Shown here one piece after another: positions 10,980 to 23,100 of a stretch of DNA of 64,000 nt. Each line of letters starts with the position of its first letter. The stretch's first letter is position 1. Origin of the DNA: Zygnema circumcarinatum (Eukaryota > Streptophyta > Zygnematophyceae > Zygnematales > Zygnemataceae). Where the stretch lies: positions 7,748,527-7,812,526 of the forward strand of contig CM074804.1 in assembly GCA_037447605.1 (NCBI GenBank), in the 5' to 3' direction. The notes below the pieces were generated by a model that worked only from the letters and a program-made list of their open reading frames with translations, was not told the origin of the DNA and searched no databases. Made by a program: the position numbers and the translations under genes.

Positions 10980-13900
10980 TCAAATGGAGAGAGAGGGCGG
11001 CACCCACACATAGCCATGCGTCCTCTCATACCCAACTCGGGTAGCCAGCTCATCCGCTTCCGCAGGGCCCCGCCCCCCTTGCTCATATACGGTCAGCTTT
11101 AGCTTCCCAGCATCGATCTTATCCAGCAAAGGGGTAAAGATCTCCCACGCAGCCTGCAGGGCAGAGGCACAATGGAAAAACAGAACACAGGGAAAGGGAC
11201 CTACTTGTAAGGAGCTTGTTTACCATAGCTGCTGGCTATCAGTACTTGTCTAGATATTTGTGAAGAAGTACAGATGGAAAAGGGCAAAGCAAGTGAAGTG
11301 AATCTGAAGGGTACCTTCAGTTCATCTCGTCGAACAAAGTGCTGCTGATCTCCTCGAATTCTGCGATACAGAAAATAGCAAGGCAATTTGAGGGACAATT
11401 TAGCCCCACACAGAATCCCTTTCAACCAACAGGGAGGTTAATAGGGAGGTTAATGAGAGCTAAAGCATTCCACAGAAAGCATGAAGATAGAGCTCGCCAC
11501 TCACGTATCAAGAATGAGCCGCTCATAAGCTTCAGGAATGGGCACTCCCACATAGCGCTGCTTGTAGGAGAGGTCCAACTCGCTCTGTGTAGCCGCCATG
11601 TCAAGGCCGGGCTGCTTCACCTGTTTTCAACCCATTTCAATGTTGTACACATCAGTTACTCGGTTTCCCCCCTTAAGAAACTTACCAACAGTTTCAAGAG
11701 AAGTGACCTAATGGGAGGCAGGCAGTCCATTGTGCAAACTAAGCATTCACTTGACCTACGGGCTAGAGACTAGAGGCTAGGGGCTAGAAGACATAAACGA
11801 GAGATGAAAGCAGCAAGTGCGGGTAAACTGAAGGTTTGTTAAAAACAGAAAGATCCACTTTGAGAGGTGAACAAATGAAGTGAAAGTGGAGGACTGACCG
11901 TCAGTTTCATGTACATCGCTTCAGAGGGCTGCAGCCTCATCACAAACTCATTCCGCCCCTGCCTATTGGCTGCATTTCAAACAAACAACAAAGGATGTAT
12001 TTAGGCCTGACCTTTCACTCAGTCCCAATCCCTAAACCACAAAGACCAGCCTGAATAGGTTTAGAAATCCCAATTTTCGACCCTAACCCTGTTCCACCCC
12101 ACCACCTCTCCCGTTTTCCCTTTAATTCTTTCGAGTGGAATCAGCCAAAACCACACAAGCTCACATTTAAAGATGTCTCCGGGAACATCCTTAAACTGTA
12201 CGCGAATCTCCGCCTTCCGCTCGTTCAATGCTTTTCCTGCCTTTATGATGAAGGGCACCCCTGCTCCAAACGCAAAGTGAGGGCCAAATAAGCACCTTCC
12301 TGAGACCAGCTGAATTTTCTCCACAGAGAGAGAACAGAATTACTTTGTACTAAAGAAACAAAAAAAAGAAGCAAAACCCGGCCTCCTTACCATCCCAGCG
12401 CTCATTGTTGATTCGAATGACTACGGTGGCAAAGGTGGGAGTAACGCTCGCTTTGGGGACGGTGGGATCGTCCTTGTACCCATCATATTGGCCCAACACA
12501 ACTTCGTCGTCTTTTATGGGTTGCACACATTTCAGTACCTGCAACAAGAGAACAGAAAAGCAGACAGTATAGTATCAACTGAAATCATATTCGTCTGAAT
12601 CAAAGACAAGTTACACGATACAAACCTAGATTCTACTGACTAACTTCATTCTCTTTAGCTGAAATGAACAAGGTCAATGCATCAGCTGCTGAGTTGATGC
12701 AGATTCCATCAGTTCCATTTCAAGTGCTCTCGAGAAGAGATGATAAGGAGAGATGAAAACAACGGGCACATTATTCCAATGTACAGCTTTATGTAGAGAA
12801 GAGGGGTGGGGGAACAGCTCTACCTTGACCTTCTCGTCGCGAATGTGTTCTGGATCAGTTGAGATCGGCTTCTCCATAGCAACGAGACATAGAACCTGCA
12901 AATTTCTTCCCATAGGAGCCCTTCCCCCTTCATAAATCAACAACCTTGAAGACTCTGAGCACAACATAACGACCTCTGTGCGTATAAGGCAGATCCCATC
13001 TAAGAATTTATGAATGCAAAACATGGCAGTTCAATTTGTATCAACTTTTCAATCTCAAGCCTTTCCAATTGCCGATGCATATGTGAGGTCTCAAAAAGGC
13101 ATCAATCGCGTACCTGAAGGAGATGATTTTGAATGATGTCCCTCACAATTCTGCAATATGGAACCCAAAACTTATTACTGTAAGGACATTCACACTCACA
13201 TGCATGTCAACTCTGCCGAGTGAAGAGAGAAGAGCGAAGATGAAAAGAGAGACGAGAGGTGTCAGGCTCTGCAAATGGTAAAGAAAAAGTAAAGAGAGAG
13301 AGGGGGATGGGGAGATGGAGAGAAAGGGACGGGGAGGGGAGGGAGGGAGAACGATTCCAAAGATGCAACAACTCACCCATATTCGTCAAAATAGCCTCCT
13401 CGGCCCTCTGTTCCAAAGTCCTCTCGGAAAACGATCTGGTTTCAGGAAAATGAAAGGGGTTTTAAGAACTATATATTGCACACGTTGACTGATAATAAGG
13501 CCATGCTATGAAAGTTGGCCGCATGCATACTTCAGTTTTTGCCATTGCAATTCACCTGAAGGTCTAGCACTGCAGCAAACATTGGGGCATTCAGAGTGCC
13601 TAGTCTGGTTTTGCAACACAGAGAATTGACAATGTCTCTACCTGAACATTGTCGATATTATCTCGGTTCCAAAGTGGGACAAAGAATCGGTTGGCAAATC
13701 GCATCACAAGCTGACGCATGGCAGCACAGGATAGGGAAAGAGTCAGTGGGTAATAGGCAGCTTTGGTAGCCCCTGCAAAGAGACTGAACTTCTACACATG
13801 CACAATGCTACTTCCAACAATGGCTTTCATGGTTTAAAAGCTGGGGAAAAGACCCTTTAAGACCCTTAAATTGGTTTTTAAATACAGCAACGGAAGCTGA

Positions 13901-16457
13901 TTTGCTAAATGATTCTCAAGAATGAAGTACGTTTGTATGAGACATATGCACTTTTTCCAGTCACAGAGAGAACATGCAACTCACCAGATTCTGAACAATT
14001 TCTTTGCCTAAATAGTGGTCGATGCGATAAAGCTGCTCTTCCGTAAACAATTGGCCAAGTTCCGAGCTCAGCTTTTCCGCTGAAGCGAGGTCTTTGCCGA
14101 ACGGTTTTTCGACAATCACTCTTGTCCAGCCACCTGCCAATCAGTCCGAAGCCAAAGCTTGAGTGGAGATACAACTCACATTGATGTTTGATGTTGTCTG
14201 CTAAATCAACGAAGTCCAAAAAACGTTCACACCGTGCTAATTCCGCTTTAGTTTCGCCGCAGATCGTACCAAGCTTAACAAGAATCTCCTCACAGACTTC
14301 ATAAGGCTAATGCATCTGCTACAAGTGCAAGGACCGCTTTCAAAGACTTGTTCTACTTAGAAACTGAAACTCCCCTTCACTTCCCCACAATATATTCACC
14401 AAGCAGCTTCATACCTTCCCACGCAGGCAGCGACTCGTAGACTTACGAGAGTTCATGCAGTATTGTCGAACCTCCTTAGCCACTGCAGGGTAGACGGAGG
14501 GAGGCAATGCCATGTAAAAAAGACGGCGGGTTGGACCGTTCTCCCCTGCCTTCGTCCTCTCATAGGCCAACACTTGCTCTTGTAGTTTCGCATAGCCATC
14601 CCTTCCCTCATAGGGGCCGGATACATACGTTATGAGATTCAAAAACTCAGCCACCGGGTCTTGTTCAGTCTGAGGGCCACTAACCTTCAGATACCTGCAA
14701 GTGAGCGCCGACAACGACTTCGTAAAATTACCATAGAAAAACAGCTGTTAACAAATGCACGCATATGGGAAATCAAAAGCAGTTATGATGGCTAGAGTTT
14801 GTGGGTCTTAAGAATTAGTGTCAGGCGTAAATCCTTGACAGTTGCCTGCGATATGGCTATGCACATGCAGTGGTAAAAGCGTGCATCACACTTCAATGAA
14901 AGGTTGAAAGAGTAACTGGGTTGTACACATTGAATGCAGTGATGAAGTAGACTAACTGGGTAATGTTTATACGTATTGTTCTTCCGTAGTAAAACAATCT
15001 GTTCCTTAAGCCATGAGCGGTGGTGAAGGCCAGAGTGGCATCAAATAAAACCAGCAGATAACGCCGTGAAGGTTTTGCAGCCCGGACAAAGCAAGACAAA
15101 CCCGTTGACTGTGACAACTCACTCCATTGTAGAGGTTGCATGCATATATACTGCATAAGCGGTAGGGTTCATCACTTAAAATATAAGCGGTTGCTTCAAG
15201 TTCATACTCGAACAATGCAGGAGAAGCACGAGTGCTTGAATCAAGTTTAAAGTCATAAATTTTTCAATTCATTTTTTTGGGCATTCTGATTGATCATATT
15301 TTATTTACTGGCATTTCAGTTCATGATTAAGCATGGAAGCGGGCAAATACCCTTTTATGCGATCACGGAGCTCATCATCGTCAAGCTTGGAACGAGCGTA
15401 GCCAAAGATATGCACTTGATCTGGCTGGAGGAAGCCCTGCTAAGTCGTGGTCCCACATCAGGGCACACTTGTAAGCATTAAGCAACGAAACCAGAGACAG
15501 AAACTGAGCGTGATGCGTTGCAGGCACATGCTGATGCATGGCGACTAAACGCTCACCAAAAAACATCAGATCCTTTCAGTGATGTAATTCCCGAAGCAGT
15601 TTGAGCATGTGCCGTTCACGAGCACCGACGTGTACAGATTCAATGCTTTAGAAATAGATTTCATTACCTGCATTCCATAGTCTGAAGAGCTCTGCTCGTT
15701 CATTCAATGGACTTCTCTCAATTCTTTTTTCAAGTTCTTATGCACTGTCTATCTAAAGGCGATAAAGACAACCCATCATCGACTATGGCTGGATTTCTTG
15801 CCAGGAGATAAAGTGATTTCAAACCAGCAAGCAATCGCAACCAAAGTTTAAAGGCCAGTACGCAGACAACAGTTCCATGTGATTAAGAAAATCGCCCTCT
15901 ATCTAAATCAAAAAATGAAATACAGTTAAAATCGCATCTTGAATACCTGTCGAAAAAGGTTAAAAATTGCAGGAAACGTCTTTTTCTTGGCCAAATCTCC
16001 GGATGCTCCCAGGACCACTATTGAAAGAAAGCCTCCCTGTGCAGGCAGCCACGTCAGACACATGCTCAGAAGGACACTTTCTTCTTATTTTTTTGCCGAG
16101 TCTATAGAGAAGCATTTCATATAAATTACTTCTGAATGTGGGAAAAAGCCGTTCAAGACGGGGAAAAAAAGGAGGGAGGGGGAAGGGGAGAGAAGAAGGG
16201 AGTGATAGTGACTGCATGGTTGAAACCAAATCCTAAGCTTCGTTCTAATATTGTAACCGAGGCAGTTTAAAAGGCTTCTGCTGCATCCAGACGCAAAAAA
16301 AATCTTGACATGATGATTAAATATTATAAAAGAAGGATACTTATGTCGGCATTGGCATCGTCACCTTGGCAACATTCTCAAATGACTTCTCAGTTCCGGC
16401 CTTCAGGTTGTCGAAGTCGAGTGCTGGCGCCACTTGCTCCTTCACGGCAGCACTCAT
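10980..16457 (-). CDS. G6PDH: Glucose-6-phosphate 1-dehydrogenase, cytosolic type
   Basis: Fifteen exons: 16457-16365, 16036-15947, 15436-15351, 14694-14447, 14133-13985, 13710-13642, 13435-13377, 13150-13114, 12895-12824, 12538-12391, 12260-12165, 11969-11899, 11620-11505, 11360-11315 and 11153-10980. Every phase joins, giving 517 residues, essentially the length of plant cytosolic G6PDH. It catalyses glucose-6-phosphate + NADP+ to 6-phosphogluconolactone, the first step of the oxidative pentose phosphate pathway. Visible motifs are the nucleotide-binding [10 protein letters not shown] (41-50), the substrate-site signature RIDHYLGKE (209-217), [22 protein letters not shown] (357-362), [14 protein letters not shown] and the C-terminal [13 protein letters not shown]. 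The 31-residue N-terminus before the fold has no transit-peptide character, so a cytosolic location is inferred. A GT/GA microsatellite lies immediately 5' of the ATG. Confidence 0.97.
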
Positions 16458-16465
16458 TGCGAATC

Positions 16466-16640
16466 TTGTGTGTGTGTGTGTGAGAGAGAGAGAGAGGGAG
16501 AGAGGGAGAGAGAGAGGAGAGTTTGATAGAGAGACGAGAGGGAAAGAGCGATTGAGAGAGGGAGATGAGAGCAATAGAGAGGGAGGGAGAGTTTGAGAGA
16601 GATAAAGAGGGAAAGGGAGGGAGAGAGGCAAAACGACAAA
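16466..16640. repeat. (GT)n then GA-rich microsatellite in the G6PDH 5' leader/promoter
   Basis: TGTGTG units pass directly into GAGAGAGG units beginning about 10 bp upstream of the G6PDH ATG. If the transcript starts upstream, the leader would be CU-rich. Confidence 0.9.
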
Positions 16641-16817
16641 CCACCTCGGCCGTTCCCGAAAGGCTCGAGAAAATCCAAAAACATGCTGATGCCATATGCG
16701 CGCGCGCCATTGGCTGCAGAGCCGGTAAGTGACGTCACTAAACGCTCGCTCTCCTTTCCGCCCCGCCGAAGGGCCGCGGCAATTGCACGCGTCGTTGCCG
16801 GAACGCGGTTTTTGAAA

Positions 16818-16885
16818 TTCGGGTACAATGGGGGTATAGCAAAGAAGGAAGTTCGGGTGCAATGGGGTTATAGCAAGGAAGAAAC
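16818..16885. repeat. Two-copy tandem repeat
   Basis: Two successive 34-36 bp units beginning TTCGGGTACAATGGGGGTAT and TTCGGGTGCAATGGGGTTAT, each followed by AGCAA and an AAGGAAG-like tail. Confidence 0.8.
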
Positions 16886-18019
16886 CAGGAACTAAAAACC
16901 AGAAAACAGAAACTGAAAACCAGAAACCTGAAATCAGAGCAGTACGTGAGCATTTGTTTGGGCGGGTGGGGGGGGGGGAAAGACGCAGTGGGTCCTTGGG
17001 AAATCCCAACCAATCACAGCGTGCCACGTCAAGAATAGTGGCAGTCTGTGATTGGCTCCAATTTTCAGTCTCGAGTTTTCCAGTACAGTACCCTCGAGTC
17101 CCCACTTCCCACTCTCCCGTGTAGGGAAAATCCTCGAGGGGACTAAGTGGGAGAGTAGGGCCTGAAGTTGCAGGAAAAGCAATTTGAGGGTGTTGAGATA
17201 GATAGCTCTGTTAGAGAAGGCGGGCCATAGGGGCTGCGCACTCTGCAGCGAGAGAGAAAGAGAGCGAGAGAGAGATAGAGAGAGAGGGTGAAAGAGAGAG
17301 CGAGAGCAGAGTCTGGGGGGCACAGTTGCAGTTGCAGTGCAGCTACGGCCAATTATGAGTAAAACTTATAGAAAACAGCCACGGACATTCATCGCTCATA
17401 ATGATATCACTTGATAACGGCAAACGGTGCTGCACTTGATGGAAAATGGATGTCGAAAGAGCAGAGAGATGGACATTGATACGGAAGGAGATTGTCCGAG
17501 TGTGCACTATACAGTGAAGTTTGGGGAAGCCAAACCGAAATGGCACACTTCAGAATGTCTGGAACAACTTTAACACATTCAAAACGCGAACATGGCAAGA
17601 ACTGAGCCTGCAACTGAATTACACACTGTAACTGTACATAAGCTGCAACCTCCAAATAACTCCGAAATAGGAGTAGATCGGACAACAACTGCATAGGATG
17701 GACTGGGCTAGAATGAACCCACGAGATGCATAAACCTGCACAAATTTTCTATGCCTAGCTCGCAAAGAATAATTTGGAGAAAAGTCCAATCGCCACACAG
17801 GCAAGATCCTAATAGCCATCACTGCAATGCTGACGCCCAGGTCAATGCAATAAGATCCTCTAATTCAGGCCTACTAATTTCAACCAACTTGGATCCCAAT
17901 ATATACGCGCTACCTTGCACCAATTAATAAAGTAGAAAATCTCCAGCTTGTAAAAATGTACGGGAGGGAGAGCGGGAGGGGGAGTGGGAGGGAGAGGGTG
18001 GGCAAAGGAGTGAGGGAAG

Positions 18020-19222
18020 TCAGGAATCGCCTGCTTCATAGACATTCAGTGTCGCCAGAGGAGCAATCTTTTCCAAAGCCATTCGTACTGTGCTGCCAAA
18101 TTGAACAGCTCCGTCGCTTTTCTCTACAAGGACAACTTCAGTGATGTCACTATAAACCTCCCCACCTTGGGCGATCATGGCAATGATGGCAGCCTGTAGA
18201 GGAGGCAAACTAGGGTTGTATGCAGCACATTCCATGTACGAGCCACGATAAATTATTCCACCAGAAGTCCTTATGGCAACTCCAGACGGAGAATTGCTGT
18301 ATGGAGCATAGGAGTCGTTTGCTGCTTCCAAGGCTGCTGCCAAAAGTACGTTTTGATCATCAACTTTTATGATAACTTGCCTTCCAGAAGAAGCAGCAGC
18401 GCCATTTCCATGAGCTTGCAAGAGCTTCAGGCCGTTGTCCCTAGCCTCCATGAGCAGCGGAAAATCTTTATGCAGCAAATCGTGTGGGCCAAAACGGTGG
18501 GGAAGAAATGCGGAGAGCTGCCGCTCGTCGCCATCACCACTGATGCAGATGCGGAGGTCTCCTGCGTTACGAAGCTCCGACAGAAACTGGCGGCAATGGC
18601 CACATGGCGCATGGCTGACACAAACATATTGAAGAGAGGTTTCGCCATGCTGAGATGCATTTGCAACCATAAACTGCTCAGCGTGGACTGAATGATGGAG
18701 TGGAAGTCCCGGAAACTCTAGGTTAACGCCTACATATGCGTGCCCGCTGCCGCCAATGCCTAAGGCTGCCACGTGAAAAGCAGAGATAGGAGGTCGAGCA
18801 AGAGGCATTGAGGATTGCACAATGCGAATCATGGCCTCCTTTTGGGAACCGTCGCTGTGCTCGACCTGCACCCTCTCAAGATCTTCCGGCTGGAAAAGGA
18901 AGGGAGTTTTTCTACTCTTGTCGATCCAAACTTGAGTCCGTTTTCCTGCTGCAAAAGTCTGTGATGGCCCTTGTGTTCCATTTACTATTGTTTCTGCCAG
19001 GAGTAAACGCCGAGCTCTGTGAGTCCATGGCCGCCTGTGACCAAGTACAGCTGTATTGCTTTCAGAAAGGTATCCCGGGGGCGTTTCCAATTGCCTGCAG
19101 AAGCGTGATTTAAGCTGAGAAATGTGAGATGCTACTGAGAAGCGCGCGTTCCTCCAATCTGTGCACTGTCTACATATTGCCTGCAAACTGTGTCCTGCGT
19201 GTGTTGGCGCCATTCCAGCCAT
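18020..19222 (-). CDS. CDA: Cytidine deaminase, plant two-domain type with N-terminal extension
   Basis: A single uninterrupted 400-residue frame, unusual among the intron-rich neighbours. It hydrolyses cytidine/deoxycytidine to uridine/deoxyuridine in pyrimidine salvage. The zinc site is clear: His180-Ala-Glu182 (HAEQF) and Cys207/Cys210 in PCGHCRQF. A second, degenerate deaminase domain follows (about 280-395, with SYAPYSNSPSGVAI and ECAAYNPSLPPLQAAI), as in plant CDA1 where both halves form the fold. Plant CDA1 is about 300 residues. The first 100 residues here are extra, rich in Arg/Ser/His and poor in acidic residues, which could be an organelle-targeting presequence, or translation may start downstream. 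GH1, G6PDH and the other neighbours have no functional link. Confidence 0.93.
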   Translation of the reverse strand: MAGMAPTHAGHSLQAICRQCTDWRNARFSVASHISQLKSRFCRQLETPPGYLSESNTAVLGHRRPWTHRARRLLLAETIVNGTQGPSQTFAAGKRTQVWIDKSRKTPFLFQPEDLERVQVEHSDGSQKEAMIRIVQSSMPLARPPISAFHVAALGIGGSGHAYVGVNLEFPGLPLHHSVHAEQFMVANASQHGETSLQYVCVSHAPCGHCRQFLSELRNAGDLRICISGDGDERQLSAFLPHRFGPHDLLHKDFPLLMEARDNGLKLLQAHGNGAAASSGRQVIIKVDDQNVLLAAALEAANDSYAPYSNSPSGVAIRTSGGIIYRGSYMECAAYNPSLPPLQAAIIAMIAQGGEVYSDITEVVLVEKSDGAVQFGSTVRMALEKIAPLATLNVYEAGDS

Positions 19223-20121
19223 GCCGCAGCCCGCATACAGAAAAACTCCCTCCCACTCATCCGAGGCCGCTCTCCTCCCCTACCGGCTCCCCAACCTCCT
19301 GCAGCAGTAGCAGCAGCAGCAGCAGCAGGCAGCTATGGCGACAGCAAGAATAGCGAGCCAAGATCATGGGTCTCTCACCTCTTGCGCACGCTCTCAAGAG
19401 GCGAGCATCGGCCAATGGTGGCTTGCCACGTGTATTCTTCTGCATACGTGGCGAATTCCCCATTGGATGATGCTCGACTTTTTTTAACTTCGAAATTTCG
19501 TGGTAGTGTAACATAAATTTCAAATTTAAACTTGGGCACGAGTTCGGAAAGGAGAGAAGGATGTTTGATTGAACTCACGATGGCAAGGCCATCAAATGTA
19601 CATGGATAAAATCGACATAGGGAACCAGAGGAAGCGGTCACAATGGACATAAGGACAACGAGAAAGCCTCGAAACGGAAATCTACTTCTAGGCGCAACAA
19701 CACGGCACTAGGTTCGGCAAGGTGGAGGAAACATTCTATTAATACAGTACTGTACTTCATATCCGTACAATACCAGTGTTGTACAGTACATGTCTATTGT
19801 CTTTAATTTTTGATTTTTTTTTCTGCACCTAGGCAAGAAAAGTTTTCAAATATGGCTCAGCGACGACACATTGAGCATCCCAACGGAAAATCTTGAACTA
19901 TAGGCGAAATCGACGGCCCAGAAGCGACGACGCGCTCGGCTGGATGGGAAACCACGAGGAACTCAAAATGGAGAGAGCTGACGACCGAGGTCAGGAGCTG
20001 CAAGCAGCTTGCAGGACATACAGCATGCAAGGGTGGCTGCAAGGGTTTTGGAGAGCTATTTAGGAGTTTGGAGAGTGATCTGAAGTGATTTAGGGTGGTG
20101 GCGAGAGAGAGTGAGTTGGCC
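19223..20121. promoter_or_regulatory. Divergent intergenic region (CDA / transportin-SR promoters)
   Basis: An 899-bp space between two start codons facing away from each other, so it should contain both promoters. It holds a CAG/AGC trinucleotide run (about 19303-19332) next to the CDA start and GTAC-rich DNA at about 19745-19795. No TATA box could be assigned reliably. Assignment as promoter rests on position only. Confidence 0.5.
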
Positions 20122-23100
20122 ATGGCTGCCACAGACACTTCGTCAACGCTCAAGCAAGCGCTGCAGGCTCTTTATCATCATCCGGAGGGGGGAATACGGA
20201 CGCAAGCAAGCAAATGGCTGGAGGAGTTTCAGCAGACGCAAGAAGCATGGCAGGTTGGGAATGCGACATGGATGGCCAGGGGGCCGAATTGCATAGGAAG
20301 TTTTTCGTGCCGATTTCTTGGGGCTGCAATCTTTTTTACTCTCAAGAGAAAGTAAAGTACGTTTGGAACTTTGGAGGAATGTTGAAAAGGAAGGCTTTAT
20401 CTTTCTGTGGCTGTGCAGATTGCTGATCAGCTTCTACACGATTCAAGCAGCTCGTATGAAGTATTATACTTCTGCGCTCAAACTTTGAGAACGAAAGTGA
20501 GTTGCTGGATCCATTCTTTTCATTTCAGATTTGAAAGCTGTGGTTATAAATTAAATAAAGTACAATCCTCTTGATTACCAGACAGTGCTCAAGGCTGGAC
20601 GAGGCCGCTCAAATGGTCAGAGCATTCCCAATCGTGTTTTTTTTGAAGCTGAGCACTGGAGTCATGTATGTCAAGCAGGTTCAAAAAGATTATGAAGAGC
20701 TTCCTCCCAATGCAGCTGACTCGCTGCGGAATTCTTTATTGGTATGCCGATACACGAGCAATGATTGCCTTTTTCTCGTATCCACCATGAAATTATGTAA
20801 ATTCCAGACGTATTCTGCTTGTGCTCTCTGATTTCTTGCAGTTTCTTAGAAAAATTAAAAACGACATGCCTCTAGTGTCGAGGTTGACTTGCTAAAAACC
20901 TTAGCTAGTTGGTTTCTGACACGTTTATCTTTGAGCAGGCACTTGTGGTTAGGTTTCGACAAGGACCAGCTCTCGTACGCACGCAGGTAGTTCCAGCTTT
21001 CCCCTCTCGAATGTGACAAGCATTGGCGGCAAGGATGTACCTCAAAGTGAATGTTCTTTTTCAGACGCAGTCGTAAGCGTTTGTTGAGATCATAGTTTCA
21101 TCTCTACCAACAATGTATATTTACGCGTCGCTTTCGTCCCCAGCTTTGCATTGCTTTAGCAGGTCTTGCAGCCCGTGCTTCGTCGTGGCAGTGGGGCGAG
21201 GGACGTGGCGTAATCCGGTGGCTTGCAAACGAGCTTGGCTCCCAGCCTGACGCTGGCCCCGGGCTGCTAGAGCTTCTGACTGTCTTGCCGCAGGTGCTCA
21301 TATAGAGATGCTGTCAGGCAGATCAGATTGTGCACCATGTGCAAGTCTGCTACAACAAATCTTTAAGGAGCATATTTTGAAAGTGAATGACAAGGAATTG
21401 GAAATGTTACAATGAAGATCCGTTTGTGGGGTTGAATTTTCAACGATAGAACTGTTCAGCTGCCCACAGTATCATCTTTCTAAACGGTCAATAACTGATC
21501 GTGTTTCTCTAGTTCAACGTTCCTTGTTCAACCATTTTGTATGGTCGTTAAGATCCGCTGAAACATTAGTCGCTCATTGCTAATTGTAGGATTGCTTCTT
21601 CGTGCATTTTTTTCAAGAATGGAGTCTATCATTTGTTGAAAGCGCCTCAAATAAGTTTGTTATGTTTGGTTGAAACATGTGAATTGCAGGAAGCAGAAAG
21701 TTACGTTCGACCTGAACGTAGGCGACAGTTCTTAGGGGAGTTGACAGCTTCTGTCCCCGATGTCTTGAAGCTGCTGGAGGCATATTTGGCTGCAAACAGC
21801 TCTTCAATTAGTCATCGGAAGCAGGTATTGTTTGGCATTCATTGGTTGAAGCCAGCCGCATTAAAGTTATCCATTGAAAGATTGGTTCTTGCAGGCAAGA
21901 CAGCCCTTTGCCTGGTGCTTGGCATTATACGTAATGGATACGTGGGGCGAAGTATTGAAGTGTTTGAAGTGTTGTGATTACCATCTTTGTGATTGTCCAC
22001 AAAATGCACAGTTACAGTATGATATGCGGCTGTGTCCAATATTTACACAGGCCACAGATGATCAAGCTGTTCTTTGACTTGTAAGCCAGCCTTCTTGTCA
22101 AGGTCGAATATACTGTATTCAAACCATTGTATCCGTTTTTTAATGCTTTTTGCAGATCTTGCAAGCCCTGGGGGCTTGGATTCGCTACGCACACGGGTGA
22201 GTCGTGTAATGTGTAGGAACACTGCGCCTCCGAATAAGGTTCATCATGAAATCTCGCAAATCGTTTATGTGGCAGTTTCGGTTGTGTTGAGCGCTCTACA
22301 AATAGGCATTCACTTTTTTTGTGCCTCAGTCACAACCTTTGTGACTTGCTTGTCATTCATTTTCGCAATAGGCATAAATGAAAGGAGAGCGTTACTGATG
22401 AAACTCGACTATCACTCTTTGTCCTTCTAACCTTTAACGATGGATGGGTGACAAACTCGTGCAGGATATCTGTTTCAAGCCTGGCCACAAGTCCTTTGAT
22501 TCTGGCTGCTTTGGATGGCCTCAACGCACCTGGAACGTTTGACGAGGCTGTGGACGGTATGCTCCAGTTCTAAACATGAACATTGGTTGATTTTTTTTTT
22601 GTCAAACGGAAAGGAGCTCAAGATTCTTTGTTGAGGGTGGTGCTTCTCTGCAGCTGTCTGCGAGTTGATCCGCTTCTCTGTCGCTGGAGGGCCGTCCAGC
22701 CTGGCCTCAAATATTGCTCTTGTGCAACTCATACTTTCGCGCTTAATGTCTGTGAAGCAACGGTTCAGTGCGGCCCTTTCGAAGGTACTGCTTGTGTTAC
22801 TGGGAACTCGTAGTATTCTTATGTGTAGGAGTGACGAGTAGCAATGGCTATCCATTTTGAGATGGAAAAGGATTTTTGAAAAGATGTAGTCGTACACGCA
22901 AAGGTGCAGCACACATTGTCCAGCTGGTTCCACAATATGATTGACCGGAGATTGTCGATGAAATGTTAATGCACAGATTGACCACTCACTTGAGTGATCT
23001 AGTTGACTTGATATTTGGGTGGATTTTGACGAACTATTTTCTATATTCTACACTATGGTTTCAGCTAAACAGACGTTTGATGGCAAAGTGCTTTTTCTAT

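Larger units (their letters stand above)
16458..18019. other. Region between G6PDH start and cytidine deaminase stop
   Basis: This is 5' flank of G6PDH and 3' flank of the deaminase, both on the minus strand. It contains a (GT)n/(GA)n block (about 16466-16640), a two-copy 34-36 bp tandem repeat (16818-16885), a G-run and a second GA block (about 17245-17310). Open frames across it have no family resemblance. Confidence 0.6.

Noticed and set aside
16341-17105. 254-residue open frame on the minus strand overlapping G6PDH exon 1
   Set aside because: It reads in another frame relation through GA/CT repeat DNA. The segment matching G6PDH is only the last 31 codons before the donor, and the upstream part is Ser/Leu/Thr monotony from the repeat.
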